A DNA stretch of 64,000 bases from Streptomyces sp. PTY087I2 (GTDB lineage: Bacteria > Actinomycetota > Actinomycetes > Streptomycetales > Streptomycetaceae). Of the stretch, positions 53,249 to 62,977 are shown one piece after another (positions within the stretch are counted from its first letter, which is position 1; each line of letters begins with the position of its first letter). The stretch is taken from positions 102,715 through 166,714 of the forward strand of contig NZ_LZRD01000019.1 in NCBI RefSeq assembly GCF_001687325.1, given 5' to 3'. Under the pieces are notes generated by a model. That model was not told the DNA's origin and did no database searches. It was given only the letters and a program-made list of their open reading frames with translations. A program made the position numbers and the translations under genes.

Positions 53249-54106
53249 TCAGCTGGTGTAGGACTTGGCGATCTTGCTGATGAACTCCCGGGTCTGCTCG
53301 ACGTTCAGCGCCTGCGCCCGCAGGTGCTCGTACATCACGCTGTAGCGCTGCACGTCGTTCGCCTTCTCCAGATAGAGATCGCTCGTGACGCCCTCGATGT
53401 AGACGACGCTGGAGTCCGCGGCGTCCGGGAACTCCAGGATCGCGTACTGGCCGTTGATGCCCGGGTGCGCGCCCATCTCGAACGGCAGGACCTGCACGGT
53501 GACATGCGGCAGATGCGACTGCTCGACGAGGTGTTCCAGCTGGTCGATCATCACCTGCTTGTCGCCGACCACCCGGCGCAGCGCCGACTCGTCGATCACG
53601 GCCCACAGCCGCAGCGGATTCTCCGGCGCGTTGACCCGGTCCTGCCGCCGCGACCGTACGTTGACGCGCTTCTCGATGTCCGACGGCGGGGCCTCCGGCA
53701 GCGCGCCGCTGATCAGCGCCTCGGCGTACGCCCGGGTCTGGAGCAGCCCCGGAACCATCTGGGGTTCGTACACCCGCAGCGACTCCGCGTCGGTCTCCAG
53801 GCCGATGTAGACGCTGTACGGGATGTCGCCGAAGGCGTGCCACCAGCCCTGCTGGCGCGAGTCCTTCGCCATCTGCATGAGCGAGTCGACGATGCGGTGG
53901 TCCTCGACCTCGTAGACCCCGCAGAGGTCGCGCACATCGCGCTGGCTGATGGAGCGGCGGCCGTTCTCCAGGCGGCTGATCTTCGACTGCGAGACCAGCA
54001 GTCGCTCCGCCACTTCCTCGGCCGTCATGCCTTTGAGTTCGCGCAGGCGGCGCAATTCCTGGCCCAACCTGCGTCGCCTGACAGTGGGATTGACGTTGGA
54101 CGGCAC
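53249..54106 (-). CDS. XRE-family regulator with DUF5753 (third)
   Basis: 285 residues. A helix-turn-helix (LGQELRRLRELKGMTAEEVA, then SQSKISRLENGRRS) and DUF5753 (EPQMVPGLLQTRAYAEAL, VTVQVLPFEMGAHPG). GTG start. The upstream region contains CTGCTCAGCAG, a weak palindrome. The two other XRE/DUF397 pairs in the window have overlapping genes; this pair is separated by a gap. Confidence 0.85.
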   Translation of the reverse strand: MPSNVNPTVRRRRLGQELRRLRELKGMTAEEVAERLLVSQSKISRLENGRRSISQRDVRDLCGVYEVEDHRIVDSLMQMAKDSRQQGWWHAFGDIPYSVYIGLETDAESLRVYEPQMVPGLLQTRAYAEALISGALPEAPPSDIEKRVNVRSRRQDRVNAPENPLRLWAVIDESALRRVVGDKQVMIDQLEHLVEQSHLPHVTVQVLPFEMGAHPGINGQYAILEFPDAADSSVVYIEGVTSDLYLEKANDVQRYSVMYEHLRAQALNVEQTREFISKIAKSYTS

Positions 54107-54243
54107 GGAAACGGCACCTCCGGCTATGTAGCTGTGCGTATCTACTGCTCAGCAGATTGCCACCCCTTGCCCCGGCCGCGCTGGGAAATGGCCACACGCG
54201 GGGCAGGGGGCGTACGCATCGGTGCGCGGGGCGGCGCGCAAGC

Positions 54244-54285
54244 GCACGGGGCAGCCGGTGGTGGTGACTACCGGCTGCCCCGTGC
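54244..54285 (-). terminator. Strong terminator of the GPP34 gene
   Basis: 16-bp perfect stem GCACGGGGCAGCCGGT / ACCGGCTGCCCCGTGC with a 10-nt loop (a further C-G pair and a G-U pair extend it), 85 bases after the stop on the minus strand. Confidence 0.8.
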
Positions 54286-54369
54286 GTGGTGCGGCTCCCG
54301 GACCGGGTCGGTGACGACTGACGACGGTACGGCGGTGTGCTGTTCTGTGCTGTTCCCAGGTCCGTGCGG

Positions 54370-55089
54370 TCAGCTCGCGGCGGTGTGCGCCATGCTCCCG
54401 CGCCGGGCCTGTGCTTGCGGCTGCAACGGAACGCCCGCTGCCTGCTGCGAACGGCGTGGCTGGACCGCCACTCCGTTCTGGACGTCCATCACGGCGTGCG
54501 CCACGAGTCCGCCCATCGGGTCGTGCCTGATCAGGTCCCGGAGCCGGGAGCGCGACGAGCGCCCCTCGTTCCCGGGGTACAGGTGCTTGCCGAGTCCGAC
54601 CGCGTGGGCCAGCGCGGCGAGCGCCGCGGTCCGCGGGTCCGGCGGTACGCCGGTGCGGATCGCACTGTCCAGCCGGTTCCTGATGTCCCGGCTGATCGCC
54701 GTGTCCGTCGCCTGGTAGCGAGTCGTCGGCAGCACCCCGCACATCTGGCCCGCCACGGCATGCACCATGCCGCACCGCTCCAGATGAGCGAGATAGATCT
54801 GACGCAGCCCCAGCCGGGGCCCGCCGATCCAGTGGACCGCCCGGACCGGGCTGCCACGACGGCGCAGCAGCTCCAGTGCGGAGTCCAGAGTCGGATCTCC
54901 TGTCGGCCGTGGCATCACCACGGCGATACGATCCCCGTCAGGGGCTATCCGTCCTGCCAGAGCCAGCTCCACTAGCTGTGCCCCGGCCAGGCCGAGGTCG
55001 AGCGACTGCGGCTGCGCTGTGGTACCCGTGGTCGGGTCCAGAGCGAGCAACAGAAGCTCCTCCGGGATTGTTCTGCGGCTCCTGCCCAT
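54370..55089 (-). CDS. GPP34 (GOLPH3-like) family protein
   Basis: 239 residues with the GPP34 fold: IPEELLLLALDPTTG at the start, LVELALAGRIAPDGDRI, and a helical hairpin region RDIRNRLDSAIRTG. GPP34 proteins of eukaryotes bind phosphatidylinositol-4-phosphate on Golgi membranes; bacterial ones are soluble and widespread in Streptomyces, with no established function. The C-terminal Gln/Arg/Ala-rich tail is probably disordered. Confidence 0.8.
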   Translation of the reverse strand: MGRSRRTIPEELLLLALDPTTGTTAQPQSLDLGLAGAQLVELALAGRIAPDGDRIAVVMPRPTGDPTLDSALELLRRRGSPVRAVHWIGGPRLGLRQIYLAHLERCGMVHAVAGQMCGVLPTTRYQATDTAISRDIRNRLDSAIRTGVPPDPRTAALAALAHAVGLGKHLYPGNEGRSSRSRLRDLIRHDPMGGLVAHAVMDVQNGVAVQPRRSQQAAGVPLQPQAQARRGSMAHTAAS

Positions 55090-55283
55090 CCATGCCTCCC
55101 CGCGTGGATGTCTGACAGGGTGACCCCTCTCACATTCATCTGTCGAGAGCGCCTGGTCGCTTTGTGCGGGAACCAGTAGGTATGTCGTTCTCGTCTAGCA
55201 GCTCGGCCAGGGGTTCACACAGGACACTGGTAGATGGTTCGGACAGCGCGGGGGTTGCCCCCGCAGTGCATCAGGAGGCATCG

Positions 55284-57857
55284 GTGGCGGGCGAGTCCCC
55301 CGACAAAACGGAGCAGCGGAAGTCGTCGGGGACGGCTGCGGAGGAACGCGACCCGCGCTTCGCCGTGTTCCGTGACCCCGGCGCGGACACGGGTGCGGAT
55401 GCGGACTCCGGTGCGGATGCGGATGCCCGTACGGGGTCGGGTTCGGGTACGGGTGCGGACTCGGGGGGCATGTCGGACACGGCGACCGCGGTGTTCCGTC
55501 CCCGGCTGCCGGAGGACGCTGCCGGGAGTGAGCCCGAGCCCGAGGCCGATGCTGAGTCTGAGAGTGACGTCGAGCCCGAAGCCAAGAGCGACACCGAGTC
55601 CGAGAGCGCGTCTGTGACGGCCTCTGCGGCCTCTGGAGACGCCGACGCGCCTTCGGAGGGCGCGGGAGCCACCGGGGGGCGCACAGGCCCGGACGCGGAC
55701 GTGGAGGCGTCCGAGGCTCCCGCGGACGAGCCGGAGGCCGGCGGGAAGCCGGAGGCCGGGGAAGAGGACGGGGACGGCCGGCTGCGTGCCGCGGTGGCCG
55801 CCTGGGTCGATGCCGCGGCCGAGGACAAGCCGAAGGCGGAGGAGGCCGAGGAGGCGGAGGCCGCCGAGCCCGAGCCCGAGCCCGCCGCGAAGGCGGAGCC
55901 CGAGCCGAAGCCGGCCGAGGAGCCGGAGGCGAAGGCCGAGGCCGACCAGGACGACGAGTCGAAGCCCGAACCGAAGGCCGACGCCGAGCCGGAGGCTGAC
56001 TCCGAGCCGGACAAGGCCCCCGACACCGACCCCGACCCCGAGCCCGAAGCCGCAAAGGAATCCGACTCCGACTCCGAGCCGGACAAGGCCGCCGACGCTG
56101 AGCCCGACTCCTCCTCCTCCTCCTCCGACGCCTCCGACCTGCGAGGAATCGATCAGCCCACCGCCATCTTCAAGGCGGTCAAGCCGCCCGTCCGGGTCGA
56201 CCAGGCGACGACCGCGCTGAAGCTCCCGCGACGCGACGACAAGCCCGACGACAAGCCCCAGTCCCAGAGCAAGCCGGACCCGGAAGACGAGACCAAGGGC
56301 AAGAGCAAGAGCGGGCCCGAGGCCAAGCCCGAGGGTGACGCCGAGCGCACCAGCACCTTCGTGCCGCTGCGCTCCGACGACGTACGGACCGCCGCCCCCG
56401 CGCCCCGCAAGCCGGAGCCCGAGCCCGCGGCCGGTTCCACAGCCGGGTCCATGACTGGGGCCACGGCGGGACCCGAGACGCCCGCGCGCACCCCGGAAGC
56501 AAGCTCACCGGCCGCCGCCGCCCCCTCCTGGGCGGTCGCCGAGCGGACCCGGCAGCAGCCGCTGCCGCCGAAGCCGCCGCTCGACCTGCTCGCCGAGCTG
56601 ACGAACACCCCGCCGCCGCCGGAGACCCCGGTCCGTACGGCGGTCCGGCGGGTCAAGATCTGGACCCCGCTGGTCCTCCTCCTGCTGATCATCTTTGCGA
56701 TCGTGCAGGTGATGCGCCCGCTCCCGGAGCCCTCGCTGGAGCTCACGGCGAAGCCGACGTACACCTTCGAGGGCGGCGGGACGGAGCTGTCCTGGCCGGG
56801 CCAGGGGCAGTCGGCCGTGATGGTGGACGGCGTCGGGTCGCTCGGCTCCGAGGGTGCGCAGAAGCCGGCCCCGATCGCCAGCGTCGCGAAGGTCATGACC
56901 GCCTACGTGATCCTCCAGGGACACCCCCTCAAGGGTGACGAGGAGGGCGAGAAGATCACCGTCGACCAGAAGGCGGAGGACGAGTCCAAGCGGCCCGACG
57001 AGTCGACGGCCCCGCTGAGCAAGGGGCAGGAGCTCACCCAGCGCCAGCTGCTCCAGCTGCTGATGATCCCCTCGGGGAACAACGCGGCGCGGCTGCTCGC
57101 CCGCTGGGACGCCGGTTCCGAGGACGCGTTCATCGACAAGATGAACGACGCGGCCGAGGAGCTCGGGATGAAGGGGTCGACGTACACGGACCCGAGCGGG
57201 CTGGAGAAGACCACCGTCTCCACCGCCACCGACCAGCTGAAGCTGGCGCAGGCGGTCATGCGGAACGAGGTCTTCAGGGAGATCGTGGACATGCCCGAGG
57301 TCGAGATCGAGGGCATAGACGGCAAGATCTACAACAACAACACCCTCCTGCTCCAGCCGGGCGTGAGCGGCATCAAGACCGGGTCCTCCACCCCGGCGGG
57401 CGGCAATCTGCTCTGGTCCGCGAACACCAAGGTCGACGGCAAGATGCTGTGGATCTACGGAGCGGTCATGGGCCAGCAGGCGGGGACCGGCCGGGTCTAC
57501 GACAGCCTGGAGCTGTCGCTCCAGAACAGCCTGAAGCTGATCAAGGATACGCAGGAGGCGGCCACGTCGGCGACGGTGGTGAAGAAGGGCGACGTCGTCG
57601 GGTACGTGGACAACGGATTCGGCGGACAGGCCCCGGTGGTCGCCACCAAGAACCTCAAGGCGGTCGGCTGGTCCGGTCTGAAGGTCGAGCTGAAGGTCAC
57701 GGACAACGGCAAGGGCATCGCCCACGCCGCGAAGGCCGGGACCGAGGTCGGCTCGGTGACCGTGGGCACCGGCACCGGCAAGGTCTCCGCGCCGGTGGTG
57801 CTCCAGAGTGATCTGCCCGAGGCGGCCTTCGGCGACAAGCTGACCAGGATCGGCTGA
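55284..57857 (+). CDS. D-alanyl-D-alanine carboxypeptidase with huge acidic N-terminal region
   Basis: 857 residues from a GTG with GGAGG six bases upstream (the frame is open to 55164). Residues 1 to about 455 are low-complexity Glu/Pro/Ala/Asp with scattered TAVF/TAIF motifs, cytosolic. One membrane helix (PLVLLLLIIFAIVQVM, ~462-480) follows, then a PBP5-type S11 peptidase outside: Ser533 in ASVAKVM, Ser597 in PSGNN and Lys698 in GIKTGSS. It removes terminal D-Ala from peptidoglycan stems. A strong terminator follows. The N-terminal region is far longer than in ordinary family members. Confidence 0.85.
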   Translation: MAGESPDKTEQRKSSGTAAEERDPRFAVFRDPGADTGADADSGADADARTGSGSGTGADSGGMSDTATAVFRPRLPEDAAGSEPEPEADAESESDVEPEAKSDTESESASVTASAASGDADAPSEGAGATGGRTGPDADVEASEAPADEPEAGGKPEAGEEDGDGRLRAAVAAWVDAAAEDKPKAEEAEEAEAAEPEPEPAAKAEPEPKPAEEPEAKAEADQDDESKPEPKADAEPEADSEPDKAPDTDPDPEPEAAKESDSDSEPDKAADAEPDSSSSSSDASDLRGIDQPTAIFKAVKPPVRVDQATTALKLPRRDDKPDDKPQSQSKPDPEDETKGKSKSGPEAKPEGDAERTSTFVPLRSDDVRTAAPAPRKPEPEPAAGSTAGSMTGATAGPETPARTPEASSPAAAAPSWAVAERTRQQPLPPKPPLDLLAELTNTPPPPETPVRTAVRRVKIWTPLVLLLLIIFAIVQVMRPLPEPSLELTAKPTYTFEGGGTELSWPGQGQSAVMVDGVGSLGSEGAQKPAPIASVAKVMTAYVILQGHPLKGDEEGEKITVDQKAEDESKRPDESTAPLSKGQELTQRQLLQLLMIPSGNNAARLLARWDAGSEDAFIDKMNDAAEELGMKGSTYTDPSGLEKTTVSTATDQLKLAQAVMRNEVFREIVDMPEVEIEGIDGKIYNNNTLLLQPGVSGIKTGSSTPAGGNLLWSANTKVDGKMLWIYGAVMGQQAGTGRVYDSLELSLQNSLKLIKDTQEAATSATVVKKGDVVGYVDNGFGGQAPVVATKNLKAVGWSGLKVELKVTDNGKGIAHAAKAGTEVGSVTVGTGTGKVSAPVVLQSDLPEAAFGDKLTRIG

Positions 57858-57875
57858 GAGCCGGGAAGCAGGGCC

Positions 57876-57916
57876 ACCGGAGCGGTGGGGGCGGTCCCCG
57901 CACCCACCGCTCCGGT
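57876..57916 (+). terminator. Terminator after the carboxypeptidase
   Basis: Perfect 14-bp stem ACCGGAGCGGTGGG / CCCACCGCTCCGGT, loop 13 nt, 19 bases after the stop. Confidence 0.8.
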
Positions 57917-58054
57917 CACCGCTTATGACAGAGAAGCGTGCCGAAGGTACGTGTTAGCGTCCCCGGACAACTCAAGGATGCCGGGACGCGTCCTTGAGGA
58001 CGTACCAAGAGGTACGCAGAGGTACGGGGCCGGCGGAGGACGGGGAGAGCCGTA

Positions 58055-59944
58055 GTGACCACCGCGGAGCCGAAGCCCGGACGCGAGGCGGACGGGACCG
58101 CCGGTGCCGGGGGCGACGCCCTGCACGTGCGCGTGCCGTCGCCCCGCGTTCCCGAGCCTCCCGCCGAGGGTGCCGCCGCCGCGACCACGTCCGAGAGCGA
58201 GCGCGGGAACTCAGCCGAGACCCCGCGCGCCCGGGCCCGCAGGCTGCTGCGCCACCCCGTCACCATCGCGACGGCGGCCGCGGCCGTGCTCCATCTCCTC
58301 TGGTTCTTCTTCTTCGCCAACACCGGCGGCGACATCGCCGCGCAGGACGCCTGGGCCGAGTTCGTGGGCCGGCACCCCGGCACGGCGTACAACCTGGCCT
58401 GGTACGGGGGCATGCACCCCGTCTCGTACAGCGTGGTCTCGCCCTACCTGATGTCGCTGCTCGGCGTCCGTACGACGATGATGATCGTCGGCACGGTCTC
58501 CTCCGCGCTGACCGCGCTGATCCTGGTGCGGGTCCCGGCCGTCCGCAATCCGCTGGCCTGCTCGCTCGCCGGGGTCTTCGCGTTCCTGTGCAACGCGCTG
58601 TCGGGCCGGGTGACGTTCGGGCTCGGCATGATGTTCGCGGTCGGCGCGGTCGCCGCGGTGTTCTGCTGGCCCTACCGGTGGCGGTACAAGCGGTGGGCCA
58701 AGGCCGCCGTCGCCGCCCCGCTCGCCGCGCTCGCGACCGCGTCCAGCCCGGTCGCCGGACTCTTCCTGGGCGTCGTCGCGGCGGCGCTGTTCCTGCACAA
58801 ACGACGCCCCGGCGCGTACGCCATCGGCCTCGCGCCGGTCGCCGTGGTGGGGCTCTCCGCCTGGCTGTTCCCCTTCTCGGGTACGCAGCCGATGTCGCTC
58901 GGGACGCTGTCGCTGCCGTTCCTCTTCGCGGTGCTGGTCTTCGTCCTCGTACCCCGCGACTGGAGCACGGTCCGCACCGCCGCCGCCGTGTACGGGCTCG
59001 GGACGCTGCTCACGTACGTCATCGACTCGCAGATCGGGTCGAACATCACGCGCATGGCGATGCTGTTCGCCGGGGTGGCGCTGCTCGCCGCCCTGCCGTA
59101 CACCGCGCCGCGCAGCCGCCGCTGGTACGCCCTGGTCCTGGCCTTCGTGGGCCTCAACTTCTGGATCGGCTTCAAGGGCGTCGACGACATCGTCCGCACC
59201 GCGCCCGCCGCGTCCTGGAACCGCGAACTGGCCCCGCTGATCAACCAGCTCCAGCAGGTGGAGGCGGAGCGCGGCCGGGTCGAGGTGGTGCCCGCGAGCA
59301 GTCACCGCGAGTCATCGGCGCTCGCCCCGTACGTCAACCTGGCGCGCGGCTGGAACCGCCAGGCGGACATGAAGCGCAACCCGCTCTTCTACGACGACAC
59401 GCTCGACCCGGTGAACTACCGGGAGTGGCTGGACCGCTGGGCCGTGCACTACGTGGTGCTGCCCAAGGACCGGCCGGACAACGGGGCGGTCCAGGAGGCG
59501 GAGCTGGTCGAGCAGGGGCAGCCGTACCTGCGCCAGATCTGGGGCGACGCGAACTGGAAGCTCTTCCGGGTACTGGACCCGGTGCCGCTGGCCGACCCGC
59601 CGGCGACGGTGGAGCGGGCGGGCGCGGACGAGCTGACGATCACGGTGAAGTCGGCGGGCCGGGTGCTGATCCGGATCCCGTACACGCGCTGGCTCGCGCT
59701 CGTCGACGAGGACGGCAAGAGCGTGGAGCGCCCGCTGGAGACCGAGGAGTCGAAGGAGCGGTCGCAGCTGGACGACACCGCGCCGAAGACGTACCTCAAC
59801 ATCCACGGCTGCCTGAACAAGGTCGAGGAGGGCCCGTACGGCGACGAGTGGACCGAACTGCTCGCGCCGCGCCCGGGCGTGTACCGGCTGGCGGCCCCGT
59901 ACCAGCTCCAGCCGGGCACGCCCTGCCCCGAAGAGCTGAGCTGA
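58055..59944 (+). CDS. Multi-pass membrane protein (MFS-like / glycosyltransferase-like)
   Basis: 629 residues from a GTG (GGGGAG upstream). A disordered N-terminal ~60 residues, then about 12 hydrophobic segments from PVTIATAAAAVLHLLWFFFF to RWYALVLAFVGLNFWIGF, then an extracellular domain of ~240 residues with no cysteines except near the C-terminus. The helix order and large outer domain are also seen in membrane glycosyltransferases of the GT-C fold; some databases call such genes MFS. Which is right cannot be decided here. Gap to the terminator is about 140 bases. Confidence 0.7.
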   Translation: MTTAEPKPGREADGTAGAGGDALHVRVPSPRVPEPPAEGAAAATTSESERGNSAETPRARARRLLRHPVTIATAAAAVLHLLWFFFFANTGGDIAAQDAWAEFVGRHPGTAYNLAWYGGMHPVSYSVVSPYLMSLLGVRTTMMIVGTVSSALTALILVRVPAVRNPLACSLAGVFAFLCNALSGRVTFGLGMMFAVGAVAAVFCWPYRWRYKRWAKAAVAAPLAALATASSPVAGLFLGVVAAALFLHKRRPGAYAIGLAPVAVVGLSAWLFPFSGTQPMSLGTLSLPFLFAVLVFVLVPRDWSTVRTAAAVYGLGTLLTYVIDSQIGSNITRMAMLFAGVALLAALPYTAPRSRRWYALVLAFVGLNFWIGFKGVDDIVRTAPAASWNRELAPLINQLQQVEAERGRVEVVPASSHRESSALAPYVNLARGWNRQADMKRNPLFYDDTLDPVNYREWLDRWAVHYVVLPKDRPDNGAVQEAELVEQGQPYLRQIWGDANWKLFRVLDPVPLADPPATVERAGADELTITVKSAGRVLIRIPYTRWLALVDEDGKSVERPLETEESKERSQLDDTAPKTYLNIHGCLNKVEEGPYGDEWTELLAPRPGVYRLAAPYQLQPGTPCPEELS

Positions 59945-60039
59945 CCGGTCCTCGTCCGTCCGTTTGTGCCCATCTCGTGTACGGGCCATCGGGTGCGGGA
60001 TCTCCCTCTGCGGGCGGCGCCCTGGCAAGGTGTTCTGCC

Positions 60040-60942
60040 ATGAAGTCCACGAGGTGCCAACACTGCGGCGGCGGGCGCCGGGGACCGCTGCCCGGAATGA
60101 TCTGCCCCGGCTGCGGGGCGGGGGCCTCCAGCACGGCGGGGGCGGACGGTTCCTGGGTCGCGCGCGAGACGCTGGCGGGCCGCTTCTCCACACTGCCGCG
60201 CCGGCGCAAGGCGTTGCTCGCGGCGGGCGTCGTGGTGGCGGCCGGAGGCCTGGTCACCGTCGCCTCACTGCTGGTCCCGGCCGGCGGCGGCAGCCGTACG
60301 GACGCGGCGGGCCGGGCGGGCGCGGTCCCGGACCGGATCGGCGGCGCGGCCCCCACGAGGATCGTGCCCGGCCCGGGCACGGACGCCCCCGGCACCCCGG
60401 ACGCCCCCTCGTCGGATCCCGCACCGGACGGCGGCCGCTTCACGCAGTGGGCGGGCCCCGGCTGTGCGACGGGTACGTACAAGGAGCGCGGCCGCTTCGA
60501 GAGCGGGGACGCCGGCTGGTACACGGTCGAGAACGGCGGCTTCGACGGCGACGGCTGCGACGGCCGGTTCAGCGCGATCCCGATGTCGGGCAGCCCGACG
60601 GAGGACCGGGGCTCCACGGCCACCTGGTCCTGGCACCTGGGCCGGGGCTTCAACGAGTGCGCGCTGACCGTCTTCGTCCCCGACAGCGGCCGCCCGCGCG
60701 ACGCGGCAGGGGAGCCGACCGTCTACCGGGTGCTTTCGGACCCGGACGACGCGGACTCCGCGTACACGGGTTTCGCGGTGCTCCAGACGGAACACCGGGG
60801 GAGCGAGGTGCCGGTACGCAGCTACCCGGTCAAGGGGGACGTCTTCGCGGTCCAGCTCATCGACCGGGGCCGGGACTGGGGCGACGCGCGACGGGTCGGC
60901 GCGCATCATGCGGCGGCGCAGATGAGGGCGTCGTGTAACTGA
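60040..60942 (+). CDS. Zinc-ribbon membrane protein with extracellular domain
   Basis: 300 residues. It starts with a zinc ribbon (CQHCGG ... CPGCG), then a linker, one membrane helix (ALLAAGVVVAAGGLVTVASLLV), a Pro/Thr/Asp-rich stalk, and an extracellular domain of about 170 residues (beginning CATGTYKERGRFESGDAGWY). The outer domain has four cysteines. The order (ribbon inside, domain outside) suggests a sensor or a cell-envelope protein. Convergent with the ATP-grasp gene. Confidence 0.65.
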   Translation: MKSTRCQHCGGGRRGPLPGMICPGCGAGASSTAGADGSWVARETLAGRFSTLPRRRKALLAAGVVVAAGGLVTVASLLVPAGGGSRTDAAGRAGAVPDRIGGAAPTRIVPGPGTDAPGTPDAPSSDPAPDGGRFTQWAGPGCATGTYKERGRFESGDAGWYTVENGGFDGDGCDGRFSAIPMSGSPTEDRGSTATWSWHLGRGFNECALTVFVPDSGRPRDAAGEPTVYRVLSDPDDADSAYTGFAVLQTEHRGSEVPVRSYPVKGDVFAVQLIDRGRDWGDARRVGAHHAAAQMRASCN

Positions 60943-61044
60943 GGTGGGGGCGGGGGCGGCCGCACGGGTGCGCGTGGGCAGGGGCGTGCGGGCTCGCAGG
61001 CGTGAGGGCGCACGGCTGTGCGGGGCGTGCGGGCTCGTGGGGGC

Positions 61045-61842
61045 CTACCGGACGAAGGCACGGTCGCGCGGCGACAGGTCCGTGGCGGGTCCGGCGGCGC
61101 GGAGGACGGTGTCGAGGGTGCGGTCCGGGTCGGCCTCGTAACACCCGCTGGCCCAGGCCGCGTTGGCCTCGATGACCGCCCATCGCCCCTCGTCGTCCCG
61201 GCCGACGTCGACGACGATCGCCGAGGGCAGACCGTCCCCGGCGGCCGCGAGCACTTCGCGCCCGAAGGCGAGCGCGGCAAGGTCCGGCGGCCCGAGCCGG
61301 AGGCGGCCGGCCTCGGCGTACTGGGCGGCCGTATGGACGGCCCCGTCGAGGAGGAACAGCCGGTACTCGACGGCGAAGGTCATCACGTCGCTGACCAGGA
61401 CCACGGTGGCCGGGTCCACGGCGTCCGGTCCGGGCAGCCGGGACCCGTCCGCGTACACGAGCGCCGAAATGCTCTTGTCGTTCGGCGACTTGACGAAGGC
61501 GGGTCGGCGCAGCCGGTACGCCTCGCCGATGGGCATCGCCCGGATCTCCCGCTGGGTGAGTGCTCGGGGGAGCCGGGCGAGCCAGTCGGCGGGAGCTTCC
61601 AGGAGGGCGATGCCGAGCGCGGGGGCGACGACGTCGGCGAAGGAGGGCCCGGCATGCAGATGCACGGAGGGCGCTTCACCCTCGGAGCCCGCCGCCCACC
61701 CCGGTCTCCCTGCCCCCTCCGACACGGCGGAGGCTGTCGCCTCCACGATCCGCAGCCCGCGCCGCAGCGCGGTGGTGCGTAACCGCCTTGCGGAGGCGGT
61801 GAGTTGGGGCGGGAGGATGAGGGTTCGCGATGGACATGTCAT
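61045..61842 (-). CDS. ATP-grasp domain protein
   Basis: 265 residues from ATG 61842, which follows GAGAGGATC. The ATP-grasp core is visible in the C-terminal half (RRPAFVKSPNDKSISALVYAD, VVDVGRDDEGRWAVIEANAAW). The ENxxW-like end of the metal site, IEANAAWASG, is present. Enzymes of this fold ligate an acid to an amine using ATP; in Streptomyces such genes occur alone. The substrate is unknown. Confidence 0.75.
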   Translation of the reverse strand: MTCPSRTLILPPQLTASARRLRTTALRRGLRIVEATASAVSEGAGRPGWAAGSEGEAPSVHLHAGPSFADVVAPALGIALLEAPADWLARLPRALTQREIRAMPIGEAYRLRRPAFVKSPNDKSISALVYADGSRLPGPDAVDPATVVLVSDVMTFAVEYRLFLLDGAVHTAAQYAEAGRLRLGPPDLAALAFGREVLAAAGDGLPSAIVVDVGRDDEGRWAVIEANAAWASGCYEADPDRTLDTVLRAAGPATDLSPRDRAFVR

Positions 61843-61989
61843 GGCCGCAGATCCTCTCGTACGGATACGCGGCACCGCACCGAATTTCGGGCGGGGTGGC
61901 CCAGGCGGGCGTGCGACGAGGAGGTGCGGGAGGAGAGCCGCGGGCGATATGTGTTGTGCGGCCCGGTGGCGACCTGCTTCGATCGCCGC

Positions 61990-62850
61990 ATGATCATTGA
62001 ACCGTCGCTCGTACGCGGCCTGATCGCCGCCCAGTTCCCGCACTGGGCGGATCTGCCCGTGGAGGCGGTCGACGCGAGCGGGACGGCGAACGCGATCTAC
62101 CGCCTGGGCGCGGACAAGGCCGTACGGCTGCCCCGTACCGAGGGCAGCGCGGCGGATGTGGCGACGGAACACCGCTGGCTGCCACGACTGGCCGAGCAAC
62201 TGCCGTTCCCCGTACCGCTCCCGCTCGCCCAGGGGACCCCGGACAAGGCGTTCCCCCGCCCCTGGTCGGTCTGCACCTGGCTGGACGGCACGAACCCGCG
62301 TCCCGGCGACGCCTCTTCATCCTCCGACCTCCTGGCGGCGGACCTGGCGGAATGCGTGCTGGCGCTCCGCCGGACCGCCCCGGAGGACGCCCCGCCCGCG
62401 TACCGCAGCGAACCCCTGGCCTCCCGAGACGCGGCGACGTGGGAGGCGCTGGCGGCCCTGGCCGGGGTGGTGGACGCGGAGGCGGTCGCCGCGGCTTGGA
62501 AGGACTCCCTGACCGCCCCACCCTTCACGGCCGCCCCCGTCTGGGTCCACGGCGACCTCCAGCCGGGCAACGTCCTGGTCGCGGACGGCCGCCTCACCGC
62601 GGTCATCGACTTCGGCTGCACAGGCCTGGCCGACCCGGCCGTCGACCTGATCGCGGCCTGGTACCTGCTGACGGCGGGAGCCAGGGAGACGTTCCGCACG
62701 GCGGTGGCGGCCGACGACGCCACCTGGACGCGGGGGAGGGGCTGGGCACTGTCCATCGCCCTGCTGGAGCTGGCCCACTACCGGGAGTCGAATCCGGTGA
62801 TGGCCCGGATCGCGGCGCACGTGATCGGGGAGATCGTGGACGGCGCCTGA
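61990..62850 (+). CDS. Aminoglycoside phosphotransferase-family kinase (second)
   Basis: 286 residues. The catalytic loop VHGDLQPGNVLV is complete, with DFG-like IDFGCTGLADPAVDLIAAW. The N-lobe starts AIYRLGADKAVRLPRTEG. It probably phosphorylates a small molecule; a resistance role is possible but not shown. Divergent from the ATP-grasp gene, 147 bases apart. Followed by a hairpin (62897-62923) and then the tRNA. Confidence 0.85.
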   Translation: MIIEPSLVRGLIAAQFPHWADLPVEAVDASGTANAIYRLGADKAVRLPRTEGSAADVATEHRWLPRLAEQLPFPVPLPLAQGTPDKAFPRPWSVCTWLDGTNPRPGDASSSSDLLAADLAECVLALRRTAPEDAPPAYRSEPLASRDAATWEALAALAGVVDAEAVAAAWKDSLTAPPFTAAPVWVHGDLQPGNVLVADGRLTAVIDFGCTGLADPAVDLIAAWYLLTAGARETFRTAVAADDATWTRGRGWALSIALLELAHYRESNPVMARIAAHVIGEIVDGA

Positions 62851-62896
62851 CGTCGGTTCCAGTGCTCAACGCCACCCGCGCCACCGCTCACGCGAA

Positions 62897-62923
62897 CGGC
62901 CCCGGACGGGGAGTCCGAGGCCG
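62897..62923 (+). terminator. Terminator between the phosphotransferase and tRNA genes
   Basis: CGGCC-C-CGGAC / GTCCG-A-GGCCG stem of 11 positions with one mismatch, 5-nt loop, 47 bases after the kinase stop. Confidence 0.45.
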
Positions 62924-62977
62924 AAAGGATCACCCCGCCCGGGGAGAGAAACCCCAGGTCAGAGTGGTAACGCGTTG

